A stretch of 64,000 nt of DNA from Actinomycetota bacterium (GTDB lineage Bacteria; Actinomycetota; Thermoleophilia; Miltoncostaeales; Miltoncostaeaceae). The stretch is from NCBI GenBank assembly GCA_020636905.1, contig JACJWX010000025.1, positions 1 through 64,000 of the forward strand, read 5' to 3'. Every line of letters begins with the position of its first letter. Position 1 is the first letter of the stretch. This document shows, piece after piece, positions 52,730-61,378 of the stretch. Position numbers and translations under genes: made by a program. The notes beneath the pieces are model-generated. The model was not told where the DNA came from and searched no databases. It saw nothing but the letters and a program-made list of their open reading frames with translations.

Positions 52730-54573
52730 CGCAGCAACCGTTCCTGAAGGATCCCGACGAGCGCGAAGCGCGCGCGTTCGACGGTGGCGACCGGACTCTC
52801 GGCGGTCACCGTCGATTCGACCTCGGCGATGGCGCCGGCGAGATCGGGGTCGTGGAACACGTCCCGAACCCAGCGGGACAGGTCGTGTTCCGGGCAGTGG
52901 TGTCGCAGCACGGCCCGCTCGCAGCGGGTCAGCTCGTCCTCGAGTTCGGAGAGGTTGCCCGCCCGGGCAGCGGTGGCCTCGGCGGGGCTGCGACGGAAGT
53001 GGAAGCTGTGCTCGCGATCGAGCGGACGCCGGTCGTACTTGTGGACGTGGCGAAGGTGCGGCGTCGCGCGTTCGCCCGGAGTGAAGAGCCGGGCCCGTCC
53101 GGGGGCCTCACGCCTGGTCAGCACCGCCCGCGCCGGATGCGCAGCCAGCGCGGCGCCCAGCTCGTCGTGCGGAACCTCGCCGACCGCGGCGGCGAGATCG
53201 ATGACGTCGTCCTCGGGGTCGTCGGAGCAGATCGCGACGACCGCGTCGAGGGCCGCGACGGCCTGCATCGCGAGGTCCTCGGGCCGCCAGGTGATGAAGC
53301 AGTAGCCCTTGCGCGCCGGTTCGAACCCGGGCAGGCGGGCCGCCACCGGGCCGACCGTCTGATCGGCCTCGTCCAGGAACACCCAGTGCGGCAGCCCGGT
53401 GGCCCGTCGATGGACCTCGATACGCGCCAGGAGCTGCTCCTGATAGCGGTGGCTCTCCTCGGACCGCAGCGAGCTCAGATCGACGATGACCGACGCGTAC
53501 CGGTGGTGCAGGAGCCGCAGGACCTCGTCGGGTTCGGGAAGCGACAGGCCGCCGCCCACGACGATCGCCCCGGACAGGTGGCTCAGACCGATGTGGTCGC
53601 CCTCGGGGTCGATCACGAGCACCGAATACCCCTGCTGGACCAGTTGTTCGCCGAGCAGACCGGCGAGGTAGGACTTGCCGCAGCCGGTCGCGCCCGTAAT
53701 GAGCAGATTCAGCCCCGACGCGGGCAACTCGACGTCCACGTCGTCGTCGTCGACGCCCAGGAGCACCCGCCAGCGGCGCGAGTGCACCGGCCGGTGACCC
53801 GAGACGATGTCGCTGCGAAGGAACGCGGCGACGCCCGCGCCGTCCGGTTGGTCGAGCACCACGTCGGCCGTGGCCCGCAGCGATCCGACGGCGTTCCCGA
53901 CCGCGACCATCAACTCGCTCATGTCCTGGAGCGCCAGGTCGTTCTCGGCATCGCCGACGGCGATGGTGTTGTGCGGCGACAGCCCGAGCTGGACGAGGGC
54001 CTGGGAGAGGCCGCTGGCCTTGGTGACGCCGGCGGGCAGCACCATGAGTTCGCCACGATTCGCCAGGGTCTGGCAGCCGAGCTGCAGCGTCCGGACCTCG
54101 CCCAGGATCGCCGCCTCGTCGACGGCGGCGCCCGCAAGGAGCACCTCCCCGCGGCGGACGGTGATCCCGGCCCGTGCCAGGGCGGCGTCGAGGCGCGGGT
54201 CGATCGGCGCCGCGAGCAGGCGCCGCCACGTCGAGGTGAGCAATACCGCCCCGTTCTCGGCGACCACGCAGTCGACGGCGCCGACGGCTCCGGGCCAGGC
54301 CTGTTCGAGTTCCGCGGCGATGCGTCCCGTGACGAGGACGACCGCGATGCCTGCCGCGCGCGTTGCGGCAAGCGCGGCGATCAGGGCATCGTCGGGCGGA
54401 CCGCCGTCGTCGGTGATCGTGCCGTCGAAATCGAGGGCGACCGCACGGAACAGTCCCGGTCCGCCGACCGGTGTCCCCATGTGGGATGCGGCAGGGCCCG
54501 TCGGTTTCGCGCCCGCCGGCGAGTCCCATTCGAGCGGGCGCGGCGACGATGTCTCGTCGAACTCACGGCCCAT
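52726..54573 (-). CDS. HAD phosphatase fused to HerA/DUF87-like P-loop ATPase
   Basis: 615 aa from ATG 54573, chosen for GAGGAG six to seven bases upstream; a GTG at 54597 lacks one. HAD-IIB (sucrose-phosphatase/Cof-like) domain about 40-265: AVALDFDGTITDDGG (nucleophile Asp), VVLVTGRIAAE, VTKASGLSQALVQLGL, IAVGDAENDLALQDM. P-loop domain about 285-480: LLITGATGCGKSYLAGLLGE, VLVIDPEGDHIGL, WVFLDEADQTVG, CFITWRPEDLA, as in HerA/VirB4-type ATPases. About 130 residues of charged helix follow. The two activities on one chain suggest ATP-gated dephosphorylation; actual role unknown. First gene of the cluster. Confidence 0.88.
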   Translation of the reverse strand: MGREFDETSSPRPLEWDSPAGAKPTGPAASHMGTPVGGPGLFRAVALDFDGTITDDGGPPDDALIAALAATRAAGIAVVLVTGRIAAELEQAWPGAVGAVDCVVAENGAVLLTSTWRRLLAAPIDPRLDAALARAGITVRRGEVLLAGAAVDEAAILGEVRTLQLGCQTLANRGELMVLPAGVTKASGLSQALVQLGLSPHNTIAVGDAENDLALQDMSELMVAVGNAVGSLRATADVVLDQPDGAGVAAFLRSDIVSGHRPVHSRRWRVLLGVDDDDVDVELPASGLNLLITGATGCGKSYLAGLLGEQLVQQGYSVLVIDPEGDHIGLSHLSGAIVVGGGLSLPEPDEVLRLLHHRYASVIVDLSSLRSEESHRYQEQLLARIEVHRRATGLPHWVFLDEADQTVGPVAARLPGFEPARKGYCFITWRPEDLAMQAVAALDAVVAICSDDPEDDVIDLAAAVGEVPHDELGAALAAHPARAVLTRREAPGRARLFTPGERATPHLRHVHKYDRRPLDREHSFHFRRSPAEATAARAGNLSELEDELTRCERAVLRHHCPEHDLSRWVRDVFHDPDLAGAIAEVESTVTAESPVATVERARFALVGILQERLLR

Positions 54574-54602
54574 TGCCTGCTCCTCATTGATGCTCACTCA
54601 AT

Positions 54603-54630
54603 GATGCACCCGAACCCGGGTGGATGCATC
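54603..54630. promoter_or_regulatory. Inverted repeat upstream of the HAD-ATPase cluster
   Basis: CACCCG (54607-54612) and CGGGTG (54617-54622) form a 6-bp arm pair with a 4-base loop, flanked by GATGC/GCATC. It lies about 30 bases before the first gene of the minus-strand cluster, where an operator would sit. No clear -10/-35 pair was identified. Confidence 0.35.
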
Positions 54631-54700
54631 GGGGAGTCCCCGCACGGGGCTGCGGGGAGCGCCGGAGATCGGCGAGCGCGCGGAAGGGTCGGGAACGTCA

Positions 54701-54734
54701 GGAGGGCACCGGTCGGAAATGACCGGTGCCCTCC
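54701..54734 (-). terminator. Perfect 14-bp hairpin after pilC
   Basis: GGAGGGCACCGGTC (54701-54714) pairs perfectly with GACCGGTGCCCTCC (54721-54734), loop six bases, 42 bases after the pilC stop. It closes the pilB-pilT-pilC locus and insulates the downstream HAD-ATPase cluster. Confidence 0.85.
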
Positions 54735-54775
54735 GGGGACCACGCTGTCCGCGCCGGAATCGCCCCGGCTCGGGG

Positions 54776-55996
54776 CTACTGCACCAGCTCGAAGATCTTG
54801 AACATCGGCAGGTACATGGAGACCACGACGATGCCGACGATGACACCCACCATGATCATCATGAGCGGCTCGATGATCGAGGTCAGCGACTTCAGGCGGG
54901 CTTCGATCTCGTCGTCGTAGAAGTCGGCGAGCTTGTGGAGCATGGCGTCCATGGCGCCGGTCTCTTCACCGACGGCGAGCATCTGGGTCACCATGATCGG
55001 GAACACCCCGGTCTTCGCCAGCGGCTGAGCGAGGGGCTGGCCCTCCTTGACCCGCTCGGCCACCTCGGCCATGGGATCGGAGATGACCCGGTTGCCGGCG
55101 GTCTTCGCGGTGATCTCGATGGCCTGGAGGATCGGCACGCCGGAGGCGGTGAGGGTCCCGAGGGTCCGTGCGAAGCGGGCGACCGCGATCTTGCGGACGA
55201 TGTCGCCGATCTTCATGGGCAGCCGCAGCTTGATCTTGTCCCACTGCAGCTGGCCGGCGTCCGTGGCCTTCCACTTCCGGAAGGCGATGATCAGCGCGGG
55301 CGGCCCCAGGATCATCAGATACCAGTAGCCGCGCATCAGGTCGCTGAGCCCGATCATGAACGCGGTCAGCGCCGGCAGCTCACCACCGAGGTCCTTGAAC
55401 ATCTTCGCGAAGATCGGGATGAGGAAGGTCACCATGACGACCAGCACGAGCACGGCGAACCCGGCGATCAGCGACGGGTAGACCATGGCCGACTTGACGG
55501 TGCGCCGGAGGCTGTCGTCCTTCTCGAGCTGGATGGCGACCCGCTCGAGCACCTCTTCGAGGTTACCGCCGGTCTCCCCGGCCTCGACCATCGACACGAA
55601 GAGGTCGCTGAAGATCCGCGGATGCTTCGCCATGGCCTGCGAGAGGGACAGACCGGCCTCGACGTCCGCGCGGATCTCGGCGATCGCCGCCTTCAGCTTG
55701 GTGTTGAGGGTCTGGTCCTCCAGCACGTAGAGCGCGCGGAGCAGGGACAGGCCGGACGAGACCATCGTGGCGAGCTGGCGGGCCAGCACCGTCATGTCGG
55801 ACGGCTTGACCCGCTTGTAGCGGTCCATGATGGCTTCGAAGGTCAGCGGCGAGGACTTCTCCTCGACGTCGATGACCGTCAGGCCGCGAAGCCGGAGCTG
55901 CGCGGCGACCTGCGCCTTGTCGTCGCCCTGATGCTCGCCGGTGGTGACGCCGCCGTTGCGGTCGAGCGCCTTGTAGACGAAGGTCGTCGCGGCCAT
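54776..55996 (-). CDS. pilC: Type IV pilus inner-membrane platform protein PilC
   Basis: 406 aa, GspF fold. Two cytoplasmic four-helix domains (LATMVSSGLSLLRALYVLED and LGTLTASGVPILQAIEITAK), each followed by GspF signatures (VEAGETGGNLEEVLERVA; VGEETGAMDAMLHKLADFYDDE in two parts). Three membrane spans, the last MMIMVGVIVGIVVVSMYLPM. Couples the PilB/PilT motors to pilin insertion. Three bases after pilT. Confidence 0.95.
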   Translation of the reverse strand: MAATTFVYKALDRNGGVTTGEHQGDDKAQVAAQLRLRGLTVIDVEEKSSPLTFEAIMDRYKRVKPSDMTVLARQLATMVSSGLSLLRALYVLEDQTLNTKLKAAIAEIRADVEAGLSLSQAMAKHPRIFSDLFVSMVEAGETGGNLEEVLERVAIQLEKDDSLRRTVKSAMVYPSLIAGFAVLVLVVMVTFLIPIFAKMFKDLGGELPALTAFMIGLSDLMRGYWYLMILGPPALIIAFRKWKATDAGQLQWDKIKLRLPMKIGDIVRKIAVARFARTLGTLTASGVPILQAIEITAKTAGNRVISDPMAEVAERVKEGQPLAQPLAKTGVFPIMVTQMLAVGEETGAMDAMLHKLADFYDDEIEARLKSLTSIIEPLMMIMVGVIVGIVVVSMYLPMFKIFELVQ

Positions 55997-55999
55997 CGG

Positions 56000-57109
56000 C
56001 TAGGCCGCCTTCCGGTCGGCCGCCGGCGGTGCCGAGCTTCCGCCCTCCAGCAGGCGCTTGAGCTCGGCCGGGCTGCCGGCCCGTTCGAGCGCGAGGTGCT
56101 TGGTGACGACGCCCTTGCGCACGAGGTTCACCAGCGACGCGTCCATCGAGATCATCCCGTGCTGGGAGCCGGTCTGGAGCATCGAGTAGATCTGGTGGGT
56201 CTTTCCCTCACGGATGAGGTTGCGGACGGCCGGCGTCGCCATGAGCACCTCGGTGGCCACCACGCGCCCGCCGTGGACCGTCGGCAGGAGCTGCTGACAG
56301 CACACGCCCTGGAGCGAGTTGGCGAGCATGATGCGCACCTGCTCCTGCTGGTGCGGCGGGAACACGTCGATCACGCGGTCGACGGTCTGCGGCGCGTCCG
56401 AGGTGTGGAGCGTGCCGAACACCAGGTGGCCGGTTTCCGCGGCGGTCAGGGCGATCTGGATCGTCTCCAGGTCGCGCATTTCACCGACGAGGATGACGTC
56501 GGGGTCCTGGCGCAGCACGCTTCGCAGCGCATTGGCGAACGAGTGGGTGTCCCCGCCGAGCTCGCGCTGATTGATCAGCGACTTCTTGTGGCGGTGCAGG
56601 AACTCGATCGGGTCTTCGATGGTCATGATGTGGCACGACCGGGTGGTGTTGATCTCGTCGATCAACGCCGCCAGCGTCGTCGACTTGCCGGAGCCGGTCG
56701 GACCGGTGACCAGGACGAGTCCACGGGGCTTGGTCGTCCAGTTCCGGATGCCCTTCGGCAGGTTCAGCTCGTCGAGCGACTTGAGCTCGGACGGGACCAC
56801 GCGGAAGGCGGCTCCCAGCGATGCCCGCTGGTAATAGGCGTTCACACGGAACCGGGCCCGGTTGGGCACCTGGTACGAGAAGTCGATCTCCAGATCGGTC
56901 TCGAGGCGTTGCCGCAGATCCCCGGTGAGCAGCCCGTACACCAGCTCGCGGGTGTCCTGCTGGGTGAGGACGTGGTTCCCGATCGGAACCAGGTCCCCAT
57001 GGCGGCGCATCACCGGCGGGGCGCCGACGGACAAATGAAGGTCGCTTGCACCGCTTTCCAGCACGGTGGTCACGAGTTCCGCGAAATCGATCATCGGCAC
57101 CGTCTCCAT
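56000..57109 (-). CDS. pilT: Type IV pilus retraction ATPase PilT
   Basis: 369 aa. PAS-like N-domain (SDLHLSVGAPPVMRRHGDLV), then GLVLVTGPTGSGKSTTLAAL (Walker A), IMTIEDPIEFLHRHKKSLIN (Asp box), VILVGEMRDLETIQIALTAA (Walker B), HLVFGTLHTSDAPQTVDRVI (His box), and AVRNLIREGKTHQIYSMLQT (PilT-specific). Pulls back pili, giving twitching motility or DNA uptake. Between pilB and pilC. Confidence 0.96.
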   Translation of the reverse strand: METVPMIDFAELVTTVLESGASDLHLSVGAPPVMRRHGDLVPIGNHVLTQQDTRELVYGLLTGDLRQRLETDLEIDFSYQVPNRARFRVNAYYQRASLGAAFRVVPSELKSLDELNLPKGIRNWTTKPRGLVLVTGPTGSGKSTTLAALIDEINTTRSCHIMTIEDPIEFLHRHKKSLINQRELGGDTHSFANALRSVLRQDPDVILVGEMRDLETIQIALTAAETGHLVFGTLHTSDAPQTVDRVIDVFPPHQQEQVRIMLANSLQGVCCQQLLPTVHGGRVVATEVLMATPAVRNLIREGKTHQIYSMLQTGSQHGMISMDASLVNLVRKGVVTKHLALERAGSPAELKRLLEGGSSAPPAADRKAA

Positions 57110-57187
57110 GGCGCACAGGGGTCAATGGGATGAGTCATCCACACCCGGTATCGGCCGCACGGGGTGCCGCCTGAACCCGCGCGGACC

Positions 57188-58990
57188 TCAGCCGACCGCG
57201 CGAGCGAGTTCTTCGAGGCTCGTTTCGCCGCGCATCACCTTCAGCAGGCCGTCTTCGGCCAGCGTCCGCATCCCGTCCTTCTGCGCGGCCTTCGTGATGG
57301 CCTCGGTGGACGCCCCCTCGATGATGAGCCGCTGGATGTTCTCGTCCACCACGAGCATTTCGTAGATCCCGGTCCGCCCGCGGTAGCCCGACCCGCCGCA
57401 ACGCCCGCAGCCGCCCGGGCGGTACACCTGCATCCGATCGGGAAGTCCCTGCGGGAGACGGTCCTCCTCGACGCGATCGGCGAGCACCGAAGTGGGAACC
57501 ATCGTGGGCTCGCGGCACGCCTCGCAGAGGCGGCGCGCCAGCCGCTGGGCAAGGATGCCGCTGACCGCCGACGCCGACAGGAACGAATCGACGCCCATCT
57601 CGGTGAGCCGGGAGAGCGCGCCTGCGGCGTCGTTGGTGTGAAGCGTCGCCAGCACGAGGTGGCCCGTCAGCGCGGACTCGACGGCGATCTTGGCGGTCTC
57701 CCGGTCGCGGACTTCGCCGATCATGACCACGTCCGGGTCGCAGCGGAGGATCGATCGCAGCCCCGCCGCGAACGTCAGCCCGGCCTTCGGGTTGACCTGC
57801 ACCTGGTTGATGCCCTGCAGGCGGTACTCGACCGGGTCCTCCACCGTGATGATGTTCCGGTCGGGGCTGTTGAGCTGGTGCAGGGTTCCGTAGAGGGTCG
57901 TCGACTTGCCCGACCCCGTGGGTCCGGTCACGAGCACCGCCCCGTGTGTGCGGCGGTACGAATCGGTGAAGCGCTGCAGGACGTCCGGCGCGAATCCGAG
58001 GTCGCGCAGGTCCATGACCACGTTGCGGCGGTCCAGGACCCGGATGACGATCTTCTCGCCGTAGACCGTCGGCAGTGTCGCCACACGGAGGTCGAGGGTG
58101 CGGCCGGCCAGCCGCAACCCCACGCGGCCGTCCTGGGGTGCCCGGCGCTCGGCGATGTCGAGGTCGGACATGATCTTGATGCGGCTGGCGACGCCGTTGG
58201 CGAACCGATGCGGAACGGAGGTGATGGTCCTGAGCACGCCGTCGATCCGGAATCGGACGACCACCTCGGACGCCTGCGGCTCCAGGTGGATGTCCGAGGC
58301 CCCGTCTTCCACGCCGCGGCTGATGATGGAGTTCACCAATCGCACCACCGGAGCCTCGTCCGGATCGTCCTGGATCTCGGAGAGGCTCTCGAAGGCGTCC
58401 TCCGGGAGATCGCTCGAGTCGACGACCTGCGCCACGAGCTGATCCAGGCGACCGGCCTGCGCGATGAGCCGGGCCACCACCTCCGGTTGGGCCAGCAGGG
58501 GACGAATCCGGCGGCGGGTGAGGATCCGGAGATCGTCGAGCGCGAAGACGTTGGTGGGATCGGCCATGGCCATGACGAGGCAGCCGTCGGGATCGCTTCG
58601 GACCGGGACCGCCTGGTACCGGCGCGCGGTCCGCTCGTCGACGAGCTCCATGACGGTGGGATCCGGCGGCACGGACGGGTCGTAGACCTCGAGACCCGCC
58701 CGAACCGCGTTGGCGTGGGCAAGTTGTTGTTTGGAGACGATTCCGTGTTCGACCAGCAGGTCGCCCACCCGGGCCCGGTCGGGGTGCTTGTGGACCTCGC
58801 CGGCCAGCTCGATCTGGTCCGCGCTGACGAATCCAAGGCGGGCCAGGGTGTCGAGGAGAGGCTCAGACCGGCGCTGTTGCGCCGAGATCTGCTCGCCCAT
58901 GGGCTGGACGCGGGGCACGGCCGCCCTGGGAGGCGCGCTGCCGTTGGCCGTTTCGGTTGCTGGTGGTGGGTTCACGGTCTGCTGGCTCAC
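57188..58990 (-). CDS. pilB: Type IV pilus assembly ATPase PilB
   Basis: 600 aa. N-terminal MshEN-like domain (about 40-170; RARVGDLLVEHGIVSKQQL, a type that can bind c-di-GMP in some PilB), then the GspE core: ASDIHLEPQASEVVVRFRID, VLVTGPTGSGKSTTLYGTLH, NIITVEDPVEYRLQGINQVQ, VMIGEVRDRETAKIAVESAL, LATLHTNDAAGALSRLTEMG, and four zinc cysteines (CEAC, CGRCGGSGYRGRTGIYEML). Powers pilus extension. GTG start at 58990. Divergent from moaC. Confidence 0.95.
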   Translation of the reverse strand: MSQQTVNPPPATETANGSAPPRAAVPRVQPMGEQISAQQRRSEPLLDTLARLGFVSADQIELAGEVHKHPDRARVGDLLVEHGIVSKQQLAHANAVRAGLEVYDPSVPPDPTVMELVDERTARRYQAVPVRSDPDGCLVMAMADPTNVFALDDLRILTRRRIRPLLAQPEVVARLIAQAGRLDQLVAQVVDSSDLPEDAFESLSEIQDDPDEAPVVRLVNSIISRGVEDGASDIHLEPQASEVVVRFRIDGVLRTITSVPHRFANGVASRIKIMSDLDIAERRAPQDGRVGLRLAGRTLDLRVATLPTVYGEKIVIRVLDRRNVVMDLRDLGFAPDVLQRFTDSYRRTHGAVLVTGPTGSGKSTTLYGTLHQLNSPDRNIITVEDPVEYRLQGINQVQVNPKAGLTFAAGLRSILRCDPDVVMIGEVRDRETAKIAVESALTGHLVLATLHTNDAAGALSRLTEMGVDSFLSASAVSGILAQRLARRLCEACREPTMVPTSVLADRVEEDRLPQGLPDRMQVYRPGGCGRCGGSGYRGRTGIYEMLVVDENIQRLIIEGASTEAITKAAQKDGMRTLAEDGLLKVMRGETSLEELARAVG

Positions 58991-59012
58991 TCACGATGAT
59001 TGAATCTCGCCT

Positions 59013-59034
59013 CGAAGTTCATCGGCGAACTTCG
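59013..59034. promoter_or_regulatory. Perfect 8-6-8 palindrome between pilB and moaC
   Basis: CGAAGTTC (59013-59020), ATCGGC, GAACTTCG (59027-59034). It lies 22 bases upstream of pilB and 55 bases upstream of moaC, and shares the GAAGTT/AACTTC half-site with the palindrome upstream of the thioester-domain gene. Candidate operator; the regulator is unknown. Confidence 0.45.
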
Positions 59035-59088
59035 CAGAACCGATTACCCCTCCCGGTCGAACATCCCCCATCACGGTAAGTTTGAGCG

Positions 59089-59580
59089 ATGAACATGCCT
59101 GAACACGGCCTCACACACATCGCCCCCGACGGACACGCCCACATGGTGGACGTGGGCGAGAAGCCGCCGACGGCGCGGGTTGCGCGGGCCGAGGCATCCC
59201 TGCGGATGGCCCCGGACACGGCACGGGCCATCGAGGCCGCCGACGGACCGAAGGGCGACGTCGTGGGACCGGCCAGGCTCGCGGGCATCATGGCCGCCAA
59301 GCGAACCGCGGACCTGATCCCGCTCGCGCACCCCATCGCGCTCACCCATGTCGGGGTCGCGGTGGACATCGACGCTGCCGCCGGCATCGTCCGGATCGAG
59401 GCCGAGGCGCGCACCACCGGCCAGACCGGTGTCGAGATGGAGGCGATGACCGCGTGCAGCGTCGCCGCCCTGACGGTCTACGACATGGTCAAGGGTCTCG
59501 AACGCGGCGTGCGGATCACCGACGTGCGGCTGCTCGAGAAGCGAGGCGGACGCAACGACTGGCGGGCGCCGGACGCCTGA
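59089..59580 (+). CDS. moaC: Cyclic pyranopterin monophosphate synthase
   Basis: 163 aa. Second step of molybdenum cofactor synthesis. Features: HMVDVGEKPPTARVARAEAS, KGDVVGPARLAGIMAAKRTA, LIPLAHPIALTHVGV (substrate His), GQTGVEMEAMTACSVAALTV, YDMVKGLERGVRITDVRLLE, KRGGRNDW (catalytic Lys). No other moa/moe gene is nearby. ATG 59089; ATG 59095 is an alternative. Confidence 0.96.
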   Translation: MNMPEHGLTHIAPDGHAHMVDVGEKPPTARVARAEASLRMAPDTARAIEAADGPKGDVVGPARLAGIMAAKRTADLIPLAHPIALTHVGVAVDIDAAAGIVRIEAEARTTGQTGVEMEAMTACSVAALTVYDMVKGLERGVRITDVRLLEKRGGRNDWRAPDA

Positions 59581-59590
59581 GCGGGGCCGC

Positions 59591-59625
59591 CAGGCTGCTC
59601 CCGAACCTCCGACTCACGACACCAG
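59591..59625 (-). repeat. Third copy of the dispersed repeat, overlapping the aroE 3' end
   Basis: The minus strand reads TGGTGTCGTGAGTCGGAGGT and continues with TTCGGGAGCAGCCTGG, nearly identical to the copy at 16761-16803. The aroE stop codon TGA (59616-59614) is the TGA of the repeat's TCGTGAGTC, so the last residues Leu-Val-Ser of aroE come from the repeat. Confidence 0.7.
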
Positions 59626-60453
59626 CAGGGCCGCCCGCATCACCTCGACCGGGGCATCGACGCCGGTCCAGTGGGTGAACGACCGGGCCCCCTGGTGCAG
59701 CAGCATCCCGAGCCCGTCCACGCACACCGCGCCCCGCTCGGCCGCCGCGCGGAGCCACGGGGTTCCGGAGGGCCGGTACACGGCGTCCATCACCACCTGA
59801 CCGGCCTGGAGGCTCTCGACGGGGAGCTCGGGCGGCACGGTTTCGTCTCCCAGCCCCAGGCTGCTGCAGTTCACCACCATGACGGCGTCGCGCATCGCAT
59901 CGGCGATCGCGTCCGGCGTCAACGGGACGGGATCGCCCAGGGCCGCGGCGCGTTCCAGTGTGCGATTCGCGACACGAAGAGTGGCGCCGCGTTCGGCCAG
60001 GGCGTACGCGACCGCCTTCGCGGCGCCGCCGGCCCCAATCATCACCACGACCTTCCCGGACAGGTCGAGCCGCACCACCTCGTCCACCGCCGTGATGAAC
60101 CCGTGGGCGTCGGTGTTCTCGGCGTACCACCCGCCGTCCCCGTCGGGAATCAGCGTGTTGGCCGCCCCGATCGCCTCGACCGCCGGGCTCACGGCCGAGG
60201 CCACCTCGAGCACGGCCTCCTTGTGCGGAACCGTGACGTTCAATCCGGCGACCCCGGCGGCCGCCAGGCCCGTTACCGCCGATGCGACCCGGTCCGGGTC
60301 GACCGGATAGGCCACGTACACCCAGTCGAGTCCGCAGGACGCGAACGCGGCGTTGTGCATGGCCGGCGAGAGGGAATGCTCCACCGGCCAGCCGATGATC
60401 CCGGTGACCCTGGTGTGTGCCGACACGCCGTGGCCCGGAGGGTTACCCGCCAC
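59614..60453 (-). CDS. aroE: Shikimate dehydrogenase
   Basis: 279 aa. NADPH-dependent reduction of 3-dehydroshikimate. Motifs: IIGWPVEHSLSPAMHNAAFA, GLNVTVPHKEAVLEVAS (catalytic Lys), GAANTLIPDGDGGWYAENTD (Asn/Asp), VMIGAGGAAKAVAYAL (Rossmann), VANRTLERA (NADPH NRT), GLGMLLHQGARSFTHWTG. GTG start at 60453 with GGAG upstream, inside the end of mltG (11-base overlap). Completes the shikimate genes of the distant aroCKBQ operon. Confidence 0.95.
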   Translation of the reverse strand: MAGNPPGHGVSAHTRVTGIIGWPVEHSLSPAMHNAAFASCGLDWVYVAYPVDPDRVASAVTGLAAAGVAGLNVTVPHKEAVLEVASAVSPAVEAIGAANTLIPDGDGGWYAENTDAHGFITAVDEVVRLDLSGKVVVMIGAGGAAKAVAYALAERGATLRVANRTLERAAALGDPVPLTPDAIADAMRDAVMVVNCSSLGLGDETVPPELPVESLQAGQVVMDAVYRPSGTPWLRAAAERGAVCVDGLGMLLHQGARSFTHWTGVDAPVEVMRAALLVS

Positions 60454-61378
60454 CGTTGCTCCGCGACCGCGCCACGTCCTGGTCGAACTGTTCGGCGGTG
60501 CTGGCGAAGTAGTGGCCGCCGCTGCCGTCGTTCTTGGCGACGTAGTACAGGTACGAGGTGTTCGCGGGTTTTGCCGCGGCGATGATGCTCGCCTCGCCCG
60601 GGTTGCAGATGGGCCCGGGGGGCAGCCCGACGAACTTGCGCGTGTTGTACGGGGAGTCGATCGCCAGGTCAGCGGCCGTCAGCTCGGTCTTCCATGAGCC
60701 GAGCGCGTACTGGACGGTGGCGTCGATCCCCAGGGTCATGCGGTTCCGAAGCCGGTTGTAGATCACGCTCGCCACCACCGCGCGCTCTTCCGGCACCTGC
60801 ACCTCGCGCTCGATCATCGACGCGATGATCAGGACGTCGTACCTGGTGAGGTTCTTCTTCGCGGCCTGTGTGTAGTTGATCCCGGCGGTCCGGTCGCGGT
60901 AGGCCGCCACCTGCTGGTCGACGAGGTCCTGGGCGGTCGTGGCCTTGTAGATGTCGTAGGTCGCGGGGAACAGGAATCCCTCGAGCGACCGTTCGCCGGA
61001 TGAACGCGCGAGCGACTTGCCACGCGGGCCCGGGGCGGTGAGCGCCAGGTAGCGAGCGGGATCCATCGAGGTCTTCTGTGCGACCAGGTCGGCCATCTCC
61101 TCCCGGCGCAGGCCCTCGGGGAACGTCAGCTTGACGGGCACCTCGGCGACGGTGGACGCGTTGCCCGACCCGGACCCGTTGTTCCGGTCCCCGCGGGTGA
61201 ACCCGAGGACCACCACCACCGCGAAGACCCCGGCGAACAGGATCAACCAGCCGAGGATGCGGGCCCGGCTCGCCGGACGCGGACGCCGCGACCCCGGCCG
61301 CCGCGCGTGAGCGGGTCGATGCCGGTCGGACCGCGGTCGGGGTGGTTCGCCCCTGCGGGGCCGACGGTCCCGGGTCAA
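60443..61378 (-). CDS. mltG: Endolytic murein transglycosylase MltG
   Basis: 311 aa from TTG 61378, whose TTGA overlaps the ruvX stop. Basic Pro-rich cytoplasmic tail, one membrane span (ILGWLILFAGVFAVVVVLGF), a LysM-like region (VPVKLTFPEGLRREEMADLV), and the YceG domain: SLEGFLFPATYDIYKATTAQ, LIIASMIEREVQVPEERAVV (catalytic Glu in ASMIERE), VIYNRLRNRMTLGIDATVQY, SPYNTRKFVGLPPGPICNPG. Cuts nascent glycan strands outside the membrane. The aroE-mltG-ruvX-alaS order is typical for actinobacteria and firmicutes. Confidence 0.93.
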   Translation of the reverse strand: MTRDRRPRRGEPPRPRSDRHRPAHARRPGSRRPRPASRARILGWLILFAGVFAVVVVLGFTRGDRNNGSGSGNASTVAEVPVKLTFPEGLRREEMADLVAQKTSMDPARYLALTAPGPRGKSLARSSGERSLEGFLFPATYDIYKATTAQDLVDQQVAAYRDRTAGINYTQAAKKNLTRYDVLIIASMIEREVQVPEERAVVASVIYNRLRNRMTLGIDATVQYALGSWKTELTAADLAIDSPYNTRKFVGLPPGPICNPGEASIIAAAKPANTSYLYYVAKNDGSGGHYFASTAEQFDQDVARSRSNGGG

